A DNA stretch of 64,000 nt from Deltaproteobacteria bacterium (lineage in GTDB: Bacteria > Myxococcota_A > Polyangia > GCA-2747355 > JADLHG01). Location: assembly GCA_020848905.1 (NCBI GenBank), contig JADLHG010000082.1:34808-98807 (forward strand). Direction: 5' to 3'. Positions 1 through 7,794 of the stretch are shown in pieces (positions within the stretch are counted from its first letter, which is position 1; every line of letters begins with the position of its first letter). The notes beneath the pieces were generated by a model. The model was not told the origin of the DNA. It did no database searches and saw only the letters and a program-made list of their open reading frames with translations. Both the position numbers and the translations under genes were made by a program.

Positions 1-1405
1 GATCTCCGGGCTGCGCTACCACGACTGCGTGCGAAGGGCGCTCAACCGCAACGGCTGGTGGTTCAAGCACAAGGCCGCTCAACTCTCCCTGATCGACGTG
101 CTCCTCGTCGACGAGGTGAGCATGATCGGAGATCGGACGCTGGCGGCGGCTGACCTCCTCTTCAGGATCGCTCGTAGTCGGCCCGGGGAGCCCTTCGGCG
201 GCGTGCGGATCGTCTTCGTCGGCGACATGGCGCAGCTTCCGCCTGTGAGCACCCCGGACGTCCCGCAGCGCCACCCGTTCTTCGCGAAGACCTGGGCCGA
301 CCTCGACCTCGTCACCGTCGAACTCACGCAGGTCATGCGGCAGAGCGACCAGGCCTTCGTCTCGATCCTTCAGGACATGCGCCGTGGCGAGGTCTCCGAC
401 GAGGCTTTCGACCTTCTGAAGTCTCGTCGGGTGTCGAACCCGCCCGACGACGCGACGATCCTCGTCGCGACCAACGCCACGGCCGAGCGGATCAACACCG
501 CGAAGCTCCTCTCGCTCCCTGGCGAGACGATCGACGTCGACGCCCAGGACGAGTGCGCCGAGACCCCCTTCGGCACCGCCTCCATGAAGACCCTCTCCGA
601 CAACTGCCTGGCGCCAGAGACGCTCTCGATCCGCGTCGGGGCGCGAGTCATGTTCCTCGTGAACGATTCGACCCTCAACGGGGAGCGGTTCGTCAACGGC
701 GACCTCGGGACCGTGATCGACGTGACGCCCGAGGAGGCCCTCATGGCCGGCGTCGGCGCCGACGGCATGATCGCGTCGCGTGTCCCCGCCATGGGACGGC
801 GGTCCGACTTCACGTCCGAGATGGGCAACGGTTACGACGACGGCTGCGAGGTGGCCTCTGCGCCGGCGATCCCCGTCCGCAAGGACGACGGGACGATCGT
901 CTACGTTGGGCTCTCGGGGTGGGCCGTGCGCGACGACGACGACTACTGCGTCGCTCGTCGGCTCCAGTATCCGCTGCGCCTCGCCTGGGCGATCACGATC
1001 CACAAGAGCCAGGGCATGACGATCCCCAAGGTCTGCGTCGACCTGGGCGAGGTCTTCGCCCCCGGGCAGGCCTATGTGGCGCTCTCCCGCGCGCGCACCC
1101 TGGAGGGGCTGACGCTCCTGTCCGTCAGCCGGGACAAGATCACGGTTCACCCGGCCGTCAAGGCGTTCCTCAAGGGCGAGGCGGTCGCGGACGACGTCAC
1201 GTCCCTGATCACGGAGGTCGACGCGCTCGGCGGCTGGCCGTGCGAGATCGAGGACGTCCCGCACATCGCGCAGGAGGCTGTCGACGCGCTCTGGGGGCAC
1301 CCGCGAGTGGGGCTGTGGGCCTCGGCCAAGCAGGAGCAGGAGCGGCGCCAGGAGCAGGAGCGGGCGACGATCCTGTCGCGGCTCAGGAAGCGGGGGTCCG
1401 CGTGA
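1..1405 (+). CDS. Pif1/RecD-like (SF1B) DNA helicase, 5'-truncated by the window
   Basis: The frame is open from base 2, so the N-terminus with the Walker A loop lies outside the window. Visible are Walker B and motif II (LLVDEVSMIG), motif III (FVGDMAQLPPV), a TQVMRQ segment, and the C-terminal IHKSQGMT and YVALSRA motifs of Pif1/RecD-like ATP-dependent helicases. The charged C-terminal tail is rich in Gln, Glu and Arg. Its stop overlaps the start of the polymerase gene (GTGA), which implies coupled translation and a role in viral DNA replication. The family is clear. The precise subfamily (Dda, RecD2 or Pif1) is not resolvable without the N-terminus. Confidence 0.9.
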   Translation, partial: ISGLRYHDCVRRALNRNGWWFKHKAAQLSLIDVLLVDEVSMIGDRTLAAADLLFRIARSRPGEPFGGVRIVFVGDMAQLPPVSTPDVPQRHPFFAKTWADLDLVTVELTQVMRQSDQAFVSILQDMRRGEVSDEAFDLLKSRRVSNPPDDATILVATNATAERINTAKLLSLPGETIDVDAQDECAETPFGTASMKTLSDNCLAPETLSIRVGARVMFLVNDSTLNGERFVNGDLGTVIDVTPEEALMAGVGADGMIASRVPAMGRRSDFTSEMGNGYDDGCEVASAPAIPVRKDDGTIVYVGLSGWAVRDDDDYCVARRLQYPLRLAWAITIHKSQGMTIPKVCVDLGEVFAPGQAYVALSRARTLEGLTLLSVSRDKITVHPAVKAFLKGEAVADDVTSLITEVDALGGWPCEIEDVPHIAQEAVDALWGHPRVGLWASAKQEQERRQEQERATILSRLRKRGSA

Positions 1406-3705
1406 CCGCCGTCGCCGACGCTCCTGCCCCAGCCGCGACCATCCCTGGCGGCGCCGTGACCGTCCCTGTCATGGCCTTCGACACCGAGACCTACCTGATC
1501 GGCCCCGGCGCGATTGCCCCCAAGGTCGTCTGCGGATCGTTCGCGACCGACGGCCAGGAGCCCGTGCTCGTGGCCGCGGTCGACGGCCTGAAGGACGCCC
1601 TGGCCGAGGTGCTCAAGGCCGCCGCGGGCGGCGGCCTCGGGATCGTGATCCACAACGCCTCGTTCGACGCCGCCGCCACGAGCGCGACGTGGCCCGAGCT
1701 TCTGCCGCTGTGGTTCGCGGCCTACGACGCCGGGCGCGTCTACTGCACGAAGGTCCGCGAGAAGCTGCTCAACCTCTCGACGCATGGGAAGCTCGACGAC
1801 CTCGTCCTCCCCGGTGGGAACACGAAGCCGATCAGCTATCAACTCGCCTCGCTCGTCTTCGAGTACTTCGGCGAGGACCGCTCGGCCGAGAAGGGCGACG
1901 AGTCCTGGCGGCTCAACTACCACCTCCTCGACGGCAAGTCGGCGAAGGACTACCCGCCGGCCGCCGCGCAGTACGCCCTTCAGGACGCCGTCGACCACCT
2001 TCGGGTCTTCCGCGCCCAGGAGGAGCGGCTGCGTCGCTCGGCCGAGAAGGGCTACGACGCGGCGAGCATGGCCACGCAGGAGCTTCAGGCCTTCACCGAC
2101 TTCGGCCTGCTCCTCATGACCGCGCGTGGCCTCCTCGTCGACTCCGAGCGCAAGCGCCAGGTCGAGGAGATGCTCACGCGCGAGCTTGCCCCCGACAAGG
2201 TCGCGCTGCTGATCAAGCACAAGATCCTGCGCCCCGCCGAGCCGGCGCGTCCCTACGCCAACGGCGCTAAGAACCCCGACGGCTCGCCCAAGATCAAGGC
2301 GGAGGTGCCGGAGAGCGTCGACACCAAGGCGCTCAAGGAGCGCGTCGAGTTGGTCTGCAAGACGTTCGGCGAGGACGTCAAGCTGACCCCCACGGGAGCG
2401 ATCTCGACCGACAAGGACGTCCTCGGCCGGATCTCGCACCGCGACCCCGTGCTCGCGCAGTTTGAGCACCGCCAGTCGCTCCAGAAGCTCGTCACGACCG
2501 AGCTTCCGCGGATCTCCGGCTCGGTGGTCCACTGCCCGTTCGACGTGCTCAAGGAGACCGGGCGGACCTCGTCCTACGAGATCAAGACCGGCAAGGGCGT
2601 CAACCGCAAGCCGCTCTACCCGTCCATGAACGGGCAGAACGTCGACCCGCGGATCCGGCCTGTCTTCGTCCCTCGCCCGGGGTTCCTCCTCTTCTCGATC
2701 GACTACCACGCGATCGACCTCGTGGCGTTCGCTCAGGTCTGCTACTGGCTCTTCGGCACGTCGGTGCTCCGCGACGGCTTCAACGCGGACATTGACCCGC
2801 ACGCCTACCTCGGCGCGCAGCTTGCCTACGCCCTCGACGGCCCCTACCGCGCCGCCGCGGACCGCGTCGGCGCGAGCAAGCCGATCGACAACTTCAAGTT
2901 CTTCGACAAGCTCAAGAAGGCGAAGTGGCAGTTCACCGACGCGGGGCTCTCGGGCCACGCGAGGGCCTACCTGCCGCCCGGCGACCTCGCGGAGGCGTTC
3001 AAGGGCGACTTCCCGCAGCCGCCCGAGAAGGGCTGGAAGGGCGGGACGTTCTTCAGCCACTACCGCACGTTCGCCAAGCCCACGGGGCTGGGCTATCCCG
3101 GGGGCCTCGGCCCGGACACGTTCGTCGACTTCGCGCGCACGCCCTACGGCGTGATCGTCACCCGGCAGCAGGCCGTCGAGCTTCGTGAGGTCTGGCGATA
3201 CACCTACCCCGAGGCGCCGCGCTACCTTCAGTACATCAACGACCAGTGCCTCGACCCGACGAGCCAGGGCGAGGACGAGCCGCGCTACCGCTACACGAGC
3301 CCGCTGGGCATGGTCCGCTCGCGCGCGACCTACTGCGCGGCGGCGAACGGCTTCGGGCTTCAGACCCCCGAGGCCGAGGGCATGAAGCTGGCCGTGTGCC
3401 GCCTCCAGCGCGCCTGCTACGACCCGACGATCGGCTCGCCGCTCTACGGGTTCATGTTCCCGCAGATCATGATCCACGACGAGATCGTGGGCGAGGTGGC
3501 CTACGAGCCGGGCTCCGAGCGCGAGACGACGGCGCTCCTCAACGAGGCCGGCCGGATCATGCGGGACGCCATGCAGCAGGTGCTGCCGGACGTCAAGGTC
3601 AAGACCAAGCCGTGCGTCATGCGGCGCTGGTACAAGGAGGCCGAGCAGGTGCTCGACGCGCAGGGGAATATCGTTCCTTGGGCGCCGGCCCAGGAAACCC
3701 GATAG
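1402..3705 (+). CDS. Family A DNA polymerase with 3'-5' exonuclease domain
   Basis: 767 aa from a GTG start overlapping the helicase stop; the frame stays open upstream but that part is an antisense-type shadow. A DnaQ-like exonuclease motif (FDTET, residues 26-30) opens the protein. Motif A is IDYHAIDL near residue 433, motif B is seen as RTFAKPTGLGYPGG, and motif C is MIHDEIVGE near residue 690. Motif A departs from the usual DYSQIELR and motif B is loose, as in divergent phage PolA enzymes. This is probably the replicative polymerase of the virus, paired with the adjoining helicase. Confidence 0.92.
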   Translation: MTAVADAPAPAATIPGGAVTVPVMAFDTETYLIGPGAIAPKVVCGSFATDGQEPVLVAAVDGLKDALAEVLKAAAGGGLGIVIHNASFDAAATSATWPELLPLWFAAYDAGRVYCTKVREKLLNLSTHGKLDDLVLPGGNTKPISYQLASLVFEYFGEDRSAEKGDESWRLNYHLLDGKSAKDYPPAAAQYALQDAVDHLRVFRAQEERLRRSAEKGYDAASMATQELQAFTDFGLLLMTARGLLVDSERKRQVEEMLTRELAPDKVALLIKHKILRPAEPARPYANGAKNPDGSPKIKAEVPESVDTKALKERVELVCKTFGEDVKLTPTGAISTDKDVLGRISHRDPVLAQFEHRQSLQKLVTTELPRISGSVVHCPFDVLKETGRTSSYEIKTGKGVNRKPLYPSMNGQNVDPRIRPVFVPRPGFLLFSIDYHAIDLVAFAQVCYWLFGTSVLRDGFNADIDPHAYLGAQLAYALDGPYRAAADRVGASKPIDNFKFFDKLKKAKWQFTDAGLSGHARAYLPPGDLAEAFKGDFPQPPEKGWKGGTFFSHYRTFAKPTGLGYPGGLGPDTFVDFARTPYGVIVTRQQAVELREVWRYTYPEAPRYLQYINDQCLDPTSQGEDEPRYRYTSPLGMVRSRATYCAAANGFGLQTPEAEGMKLAVCRLQRACYDPTIGSPLYGFMFPQIMIHDEIVGEVAYEPGSERETTALLNEAGRIMRDAMQQVLPDVKVKTKPCVMRRWYKEAEQVLDAQGNIVPWAPAQETR

Positions 3706-3710
3706 GCCCC

Positions 3711-3738
3711 TTGACCTGAGTCGGGTGTCGGATAGTAT
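3711..3738 (+). promoter_or_regulatory. Sigma-70-like promoter TTGACC-N16-TAGTAT
   Basis: TTGACC at 3711-3716, 16-nt spacer, TAGTAT at 3733-3738. The predicted start near 3745 leaves a short leader with GGAGG in front of the GTG at 3761. The same 16-nt spacing recurs in the other promoters of this window. Confidence 0.75.
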
Positions 3739-3760
3739 CCCGGCCCGTAGCGGAGGAAGT

Positions 3761-4105
3761 GTGCCGAAGTCGAAGATCACGGAGAACCTGCTCCAGCAGG
3801 TGATCGTCAAGGAGGAGAGCGCCGAGACCACGCGCAAGCGTACGCGAGGCAAGAACCGCCCCTCGATCTTCATGCCCTTCGTCGAGAAGGCGAAGAAGCT
3901 CAAGCTGGGCAAGAGCCTCCTGATCTCGCCCCCCAAGGGCTTCACGGCCAGGCGGTGGTATCTGTGCCTGGTGGGGCCGCTGCGCCTCAAGGCGGCGCCG
4001 TGCGTCGCCGGGCGCCTCTCGATCGGGACCACCGAGGACGGGAAGGTCTACGTCATGCACGTCGAGCGCAAGAAGCCCGGCCCGCAGGCTCGGAGGGCCT
4101 CCTAG
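3761..4105 (+). CDS. Small basic protein of unknown function
   Basis: 114 aa. The GTG at 3761 is chosen because CGGAGGAA lies just upstream and a promoter ends at 3738; an earlier GTG at 3725 would fall before the predicted transcription start. The protein is Lys/Arg-rich with a central beta-type stretch (RWYLCLVGPLRLK). No family recognised. It is the first gene of the operon that follows the polymerase. Confidence 0.7.
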   Translation: MPKSKITENLLQQVIVKEESAETTRKRTRGKNRPSIFMPFVEKAKKLKLGKSLLISPPKGFTARRWYLCLVGPLRLKAAPCVAGRLSIGTTEDGKVYVMHVERKKPGPQARRAS

Positions 4106-4314
4106 TGGCGAACCCGGAGGTGACCAACTACATGCCCGACAAGGCCACCCCCTGCGTCGGCTGCGGGACGCCCCTCACGCGCTGCGTGGCCTGCGCCGTC
4201 AAGGCCGTCGCCGCCGACGTGGCGAAGGACTACGGCCCCATGATGGGCCAGATGATCCTGGCGAAGCTCCAGACCTACCTGGCGAAGCTGGCCGAGAAGG
4301 ACGCGGGGAAGTAG
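4105..4314 (+). CDS. Small putative zinc-ribbon protein
   Basis: 69 aa from a GTG that overlaps the previous stop codon by one base. Two CxxC pairs (CVGC and CVAC, residues about 18-31) resemble a small zinc ribbon, followed by an amphipathic helix (ILAKLQTYLAKLAEK). Function unknown; adaptor or DNA-associated roles are possible. Confidence 0.65.
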   Translation: MANPEVTNYMPDKATPCVGCGTPLTRCVACAVKAVAADVAKDYGPMMGQMILAKLQTYLAKLAEKDAGK

Positions 4315-4316
4315 CC

Positions 4317-4697
4317 ATGGCGGTCGGAGATTCGGGCGAGCGCATGGCGGAGGCCTTGACGTGCGTGGCGCAGCGGATCGACGTCGCGGTCGATAAGCTG
4401 GGCTCCTTGAGCGCGGAGGCGGTCACCGCGGTCAGCGTCCTCGACGCCCTGGTCGACAAGACCGGTAGCGGCGTGATCGCGCAGCGAGACACCGCGAGGT
4501 GCTTGGACGCCCTGGTCGACGTCCTCAAGCGCGGGGTCGAGGTTCAGGAGCGCATGGAGCGGCGCCTCAACGACTGGGAGGAGCGGTTCGCACCTCTCTT
4601 CGACAAGGTCCAGGCCGACGCCGGGGCCGCGCCTCCTCCGGCCCCGCCCACGAAGCTCCGCGTCCGCAAGGGCAACAAGAACAAGAAGGGTGTCTGA
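4317..4697 (+). CDS. Small alpha-helical protein
   Basis: 126 aa, ATG start. The middle is a predicted helical bundle or coiled coil (heptad-like Val, Leu and Ala spacing, residues 10-95). The tail is Pro/Ala-rich then Lys-rich. The stop overlaps the next ATG (TGATG). Unknown function. Confidence 0.65.
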   Translation: MAVGDSGERMAEALTCVAQRIDVAVDKLGSLSAEAVTAVSVLDALVDKTGSGVIAQRDTARCLDALVDVLKRGVEVQERMERRLNDWEERFAPLFDKVQADAGAAPPPAPPTKLRVRKGNKNKKGV

Positions 4698-5326
4698 TGT
4701 ACTCCGTCGAGGAGCTTGAGCTTTCGCTCCTGGCCTGGTTCTGGAACGTCCGCTTCTGGCGCGACCGCCAGGCGTCCGCGTTCACGGCGAACACGAACCA
4801 GGCCACCGGCCTGCCGGAGTCCGCGAACGATCTCCTGCCGACCTACCGCGCCGTCGGTGGCGACCGCCTGGCCCTGGAGGTCACGCCCGTCCCCGGCGAC
4901 CTGGCGGCGAGCATGATCAAGTACGAGACCGCGCAGCGCGAGTGGCGCGAGCTTTCGATCAAGCCCCGCCACCAGTGGACGGACGAGGAGCGGGCGACGC
5001 ACGAGGCGCTCACGCACCGGATCAAGCTCGCGGCGCACCGTCTCGGCGAGAAGGGCTTCCTCGACCTCCGTCCGCAGGACGATCAGGGCGAGCCGCAGGC
5101 CCTCGGTGAGGACGGCCTGACGGCGCGCTTCAAGCTGACGACGCGCGGCCTGGAGGAGGCCCGTCGTCGCGTGCGCGGGACGAAGTTCGAGTACATGCCT
5201 CGGGGGTGGGAGGACGCCCTCGCCCCGAGCGAGAAGAGCCAGGCGCCGGAGTGGCTCCAGGCGCAGTGGCGGCAGGGGTCGGTGACCGGCACGGGGCCGG
5301 TGAACGTGCAGGGGGGTGAGGCGTGA
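4697..5326 (+). CDS. Unknown protein, 209 aa
   Basis: The start ATG overlaps the preceding stop. The N-terminus is aromatic-rich (LLAWFWNVRFWRDRQ), the middle mixed alpha/beta and the end Gly-rich. The next gene starts at a GTG overlapping this stop. No family recognised. Confidence 0.7.
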   Translation: MYSVEELELSLLAWFWNVRFWRDRQASAFTANTNQATGLPESANDLLPTYRAVGGDRLALEVTPVPGDLAASMIKYETAQREWRELSIKPRHQWTDEERATHEALTHRIKLAAHRLGEKGFLDLRPQDDQGEPQALGEDGLTARFKLTTRGLEEARRRVRGTKFEYMPRGWEDALAPSEKSQAPEWLQAQWRQGSVTGTGPVNVQGGEA

Positions 5327-5829
5327 TCATGGGCGAGGACGAGGACGTCGGGACGGAGACCGCGGTCGACGAGGTCGAGGCGGGCGTGGACGAGGACGCG
5401 GGCGACGCGGACAACGACGCGGAGGGCGGGGCGCTGCTCTACTCCGTGACCCTCAAGGAGGGCCAGCAGATCCTCGTGCTCGACGTGCGCGACGCCCCGG
5501 ACATGATCGCGGACTTCCACCGCGACGCGAACGAGCCGTTCTTCACCTTCACGGGCGACAACGGCCTGGGCGCGGCGACGGTCCGCACCGATCAGGTGGT
5601 CTCGATCGCGGTCGCCCTGTCGCCCGACGACGTGGCGGCCTACATGGGCGAGGGCCCGGAGGACGAGGACGAGGTCGAGCCCGAGAAGCCCTGGCAGCGC
5701 GTCCAGCGCATGGCCGAGGAGCGCGAGGCCGCGAAGCGCGCCGCCAAGGCCGAGAAGCGCGCCCAGGCCGCCGGCGGCCACGGGAACCCCGGCGGGCCCA
5801 AGAAGGGCCTGAAGGGGCTGGCCCCGTGA
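5323..5829 (+). CDS. Acidic protein of unknown function
   Basis: 168 aa; GTG at 5323 overlapping the previous stop, with ATG at 5329 as alternative. The first 40 residues are almost all Asp/Glu/Ala/Val, then a beta-rich domain, then a charged Lys/Ala/Glu helix and a Gly-rich tail. The acidic head could mimic DNA or bind a basic partner; that is inference only. Confidence 0.65.
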   Translation: MIMGEDEDVGTETAVDEVEAGVDEDAGDADNDAEGGALLYSVTLKEGQQILVLDVRDAPDMIADFHRDANEPFFTFTGDNGLGAATVRTDQVVSIAVALSPDDVAAYMGEGPEDEDEVEPEKPWQRVQRMAEEREAAKRAAKAEKRAQAAGGHGNPGGPKKGLKGLAP

Positions 5830-6278
5830 GCGACTTCGCGGACGCGGTGGAGGCCGAGCGCATGCTGCGCGCGGCGGCGGCGAGCGCCGGGGCGGCGACG
5901 GCTGGCGACACGGTCCAGGCCGACGGGGAGAGCGTCAAGCAGATGTTCGGCAGCGCCTCGGGCGGCATGGGGTCGGGCGGCGCCGGCGGCACGGCGGCCG
6001 GCAAGCTCTTCGGCATGTTCCCCCTGGACGAGAACGGCTCGACGCCCTTCGGCTGCGGCGGGCTCAAGTTCGGCACCGTCCCGCCGCCCGAGGTCGTGCG
6101 CGAGGTCAAGGTGTCGTTCGTCGGCTTCGGCGACATGGAGGTCGAGTTCGACGAGATCGTGATCAAGGGCGTCAAGGCGCGTCGCCGCGAGGCGTTCGCG
6201 CCGCTGCCCCTGGCGCCCGGCGGGCCGGCCGCGCAGGTGCCGCTGACCATGCCCTACGAGACCAACCCGCGGTTCTAG
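5826..6278 (+). CDS. Unknown protein, 150 aa
   Basis: GTG start overlapping the previous stop. A helical N-terminus, a Gly/Ser linker (residues about 40-60), then a beta-rich domain with a repeated Val-x-Phe pattern (VKVSFVGFGDMEVEF). Unknown function. Confidence 0.65.
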   Translation: MSDFADAVEAERMLRAAAASAGAATAGDTVQADGESVKQMFGSASGGMGSGGAGGTAAGKLFGMFPLDENGSTPFGCGGLKFGTVPPPEVVREVKVSFVGFGDMEVEFDEIVIKGVKARRREAFAPLPLAPGGPAAQVPLTMPYETNPRF

Positions 6279-6295
6279 CCGCGAAGGAGGAGACC

Positions 6296-6673
6296 ATGGA
6301 GTCGATGACGTCGAACCTGAAGATGGTGAAGATCAACAAGGCGCGGCTGCTGGCGAAGCTCCGCGAGAACCGCGAGGAGCACGTCCGGCTGTTCAACGAG
6401 GCGATCGAGGGCTACTACGACGCCTTCACGACGGCGCTCAAGCAGAAGCTGGAGCAGGTCGCGCGGCGCGAGGAGGTCAGCCACACGATCGACCTCGACC
6501 GGCCGCGCAACTACGCGGACTCCTACTCGCGCGCGATCTCGATGCTGGAGTGGGAGGAGGACGAGGTCGTGACGCTCTCGGTCAGGGACTTCAACTCCTA
6601 CGTGCTCGACGACTGGGCCTGGGCCCGGGAGTTCAAGCACCTCCACAAGAACTACTCGCTGCCCAGGTCGTAG
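6296..6673 (+). CDS. Unknown protein, 125 aa, conserved-phage style
   Basis: ATG preceded by AAGGAGG. Alpha-helical (MVKINKARLLAKLRENREEH then a YYDAFTTALKQKLEQ helix), with a C-terminal segment rich in Trp and acidic residues. Small proteins of this general kind occur near phage replication genes, but I do not recognise the family. It is the last gene before a strong hairpin. Confidence 0.7.
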   Translation: MESMTSNLKMVKINKARLLAKLRENREEHVRLFNEAIEGYYDAFTTALKQKLEQVARREEVSHTIDLDRPRNYADSYSRAISMLEWEEDEVVTLSVRDFNSYVLDDWAWAREFKHLHKNYSLPRS

Positions 6674-6698
6674 CCAGGCGGGCAAGAGCGCGAACCAA

Positions 6699-6722
6699 GA
6701 GGGCGGCCTTCGGGCCGCCCTC
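6699..6722. terminator. Bidirectional terminator hairpin
   Basis: A perfect 10-bp stem (GAGGGCGGCC paired with GGCCGCCCTC) with a TTCG loop, followed by GTTCGTT. It separates the rightward operon from the leftward pair of genes. Confidence 0.75.
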
Positions 6723-6727
6723 GTTCG

Positions 6728-6860
6728 TTAGAGGGGCGTCTCCTCGCGCAGGACGTAGGCGATCAGGCCGCTCGCGCAGCACGGCCACGGGGTCGCCGGC
6801 GCGCTCCGCGGCGCGGCGGCGCTCGTCGGCGGAGGGGTTCCTCGCGCGACGGCGGGTCAC
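6728..6860 (-). pseudogene. Internally deleted remnant of the NPSADERRR repeat-protein family
   Basis: The GTG at 6860 overlaps the stop of the upstream membrane-protein gene. About 30 residues (RNPSADERRRAAERAGD then PVAVLRER) match the start of the gene at 48470 almost base for base. The sequence then jumps out of frame into the bases that encode the C-terminus of that gene (LIAYVLREETPL then TAA at 6728-6730). About 530 bp of a 669-bp gene are missing. Read in the N-terminal frame it runs through the terminator to 6633 as a 75-aa nonsense tail. This is a deletion scar or a recombination product. Confidence 0.7.
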
Positions 6861-7240
6861 CGCGAGCGGCGACCGAGCAGGTAGACCCCGCCGAAGACGG
6901 CCAGGGCCGCGACGCCGCCCAGGGCCAGGATCACCGGCAGGTAGTTGCTCCGGGGCTGCCCCCAGGGCTCGACGCGGATCGTCCCCGCGGGGGTCTCGAC
7001 GTAGATCGCCGGTCGGATCAGGCCCATGAGCACGTTCCCGAAGCCCTGCTTCGGGGCCGCGGAGGGCCCAGCGGCCGACGGGTCGACCGAGTAGTCCGGC
7101 GTGATCTGGCTGCGGATCGTCACGCGCGAGATCGCGCGCGAGGCCACGTTGCCGGCCACCCTCTGCATGGCGGCCACGCCGGCGTTCACGGGGGACGTCT
7201 TCGGAGCGGCGCCGAGGGCGCCCAGGCCGTAGTAGCTCAT
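6857..7240 (-). CDS. Single-pass membrane protein, leaderless start
   Basis: 127 aa starting at ATG 7240 (MSYYGLGALGAAP); the longer upstream frame is rejected because a -10 element sits at 7247-7252. The body is hydrophilic and beta-type. The C-terminus is one hydrophobic segment (YLPVILALGGVAALAVFGG) ending LLGRRSR, which predicts a tail-anchored topology. It has the same design as the virion-cluster proteins at 12.7-19.2 kb, so it may be a displaced member of that set. Function unknown. Confidence 0.7.
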   Translation of the reverse strand: MSYYGLGALGAAPKTSPVNAGVAAMQRVAGNVASRAISRVTIRSQITPDYSVDPSAAGPSAAPKQGFGNVLMGLIRPAIYVETPAGTIRVEPWGQPRSNYLPVILALGGVAALAVFGGVYLLGRRSR

Positions 7241-7246
7241 GCCACG

Positions 7247-7252
7247 AGGGTA
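7247..7252 (-). promoter_or_regulatory. Extended -10 promoter for a leaderless gene
   Basis: Read leftward: TGC-TACCCT, then exactly six bases, then ATG at 7240. This is the spacing expected if transcription begins at the A of the start codon. Confidence 0.5.
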
Positions 7253-7380
7253 GCAAGCGATCGGGGGGCTCTGGGCAACTCGTAGAAGATCGTCGGGGCG
7301 TAACGCCCAGCAGGCGACCTGACCGGCCGCCCGTTCGTTGGGCGGCGAACCAAGAAACGCGAGGCGTCGCCCTCCATTCA

Positions 7381-7396
7381 TTGGTCGACTGACCAA
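7381..7396. promoter_or_regulatory. Operator-like inverted repeat
   Basis: TTGGTC-GACT-GACCAA, a perfect 6-bp inverted repeat in the 246-bp gap between two divergent transcription units (7240 leftward, 7487 rightward). A second hairpin (CCGCCC-N7-GGGCGG) lies at about 7327-7345. I infer a repressor site; nothing else coding is seen in this gap. Confidence 0.4.
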
Positions 7397-7420
7397 GGAA
7401 CCAGCGGCGGATCCCTATAA

Positions 7421-7450
7421 GAGGGGTCCGCGCGCTCTTGCGGACCCCTC
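7421..7450 (+). terminator. Hairpin upstream of the gene at 7487
   Basis: A perfect 10-bp stem GAGGGGTCCG/CGGACCCCTC with a 10-nt loop and no U-tract. It may be an attenuator or a terminator insulating the next operon. A TATGAC -10-like element follows at 7473-7478. Confidence 0.45.
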
Positions 7451-7486
7451 TGGCGTCGTGGGCGATCCGTGGTATGACCCTCCCCC

Positions 7487-7783
7487 ATGGCCAAGGAGAA
7501 GCGCCCCGGGGCTCCCAAGGAGCACGCGGTGATCGAGCCCCGGAGCAAGGTGCCCCGCCCCCCGGCGGTGCCGACCGGTCGCTACGTCTACTGCCCCGCG
7601 AGCAATCACGCGCACGAGCCGCGCTTGCTCCCGCTGCTGCGTGGGCAGAAGGCGGTCTTCTTCCGCTGCGCGTGCGGGACCAACGGCTTCATGAGCAGGC
7701 TCTGGACCGACAGCCAGGGCTACACGTTCGATCAGGCGCGCGACCTGGCCAAGAAGTCAGGCGTGATCGTCTGCGGGATCTAG
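7487..7783 (+). CDS. Small Cys/His protein of unknown function
   Basis: 98 aa. Possible metal ligands are YCPASNHAHEP and a later RCACG, spaced like a treble-clef or zinc knuckle. The start lies only 8 nt after a TATGAC element, so it may be leaderless. First gene of the 7.5-10.9 kb operon. Confidence 0.6.
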   Translation: MAKEKRPGAPKEHAVIEPRSKVPRPPAVPTGRYVYCPASNHAHEPRLLPLLRGQKAVFFRCACGTNGFMSRLWTDSQGYTFDQARDLAKKSGVIVCGI

Positions 7784-7794
7784 GGGAGGGCTGC

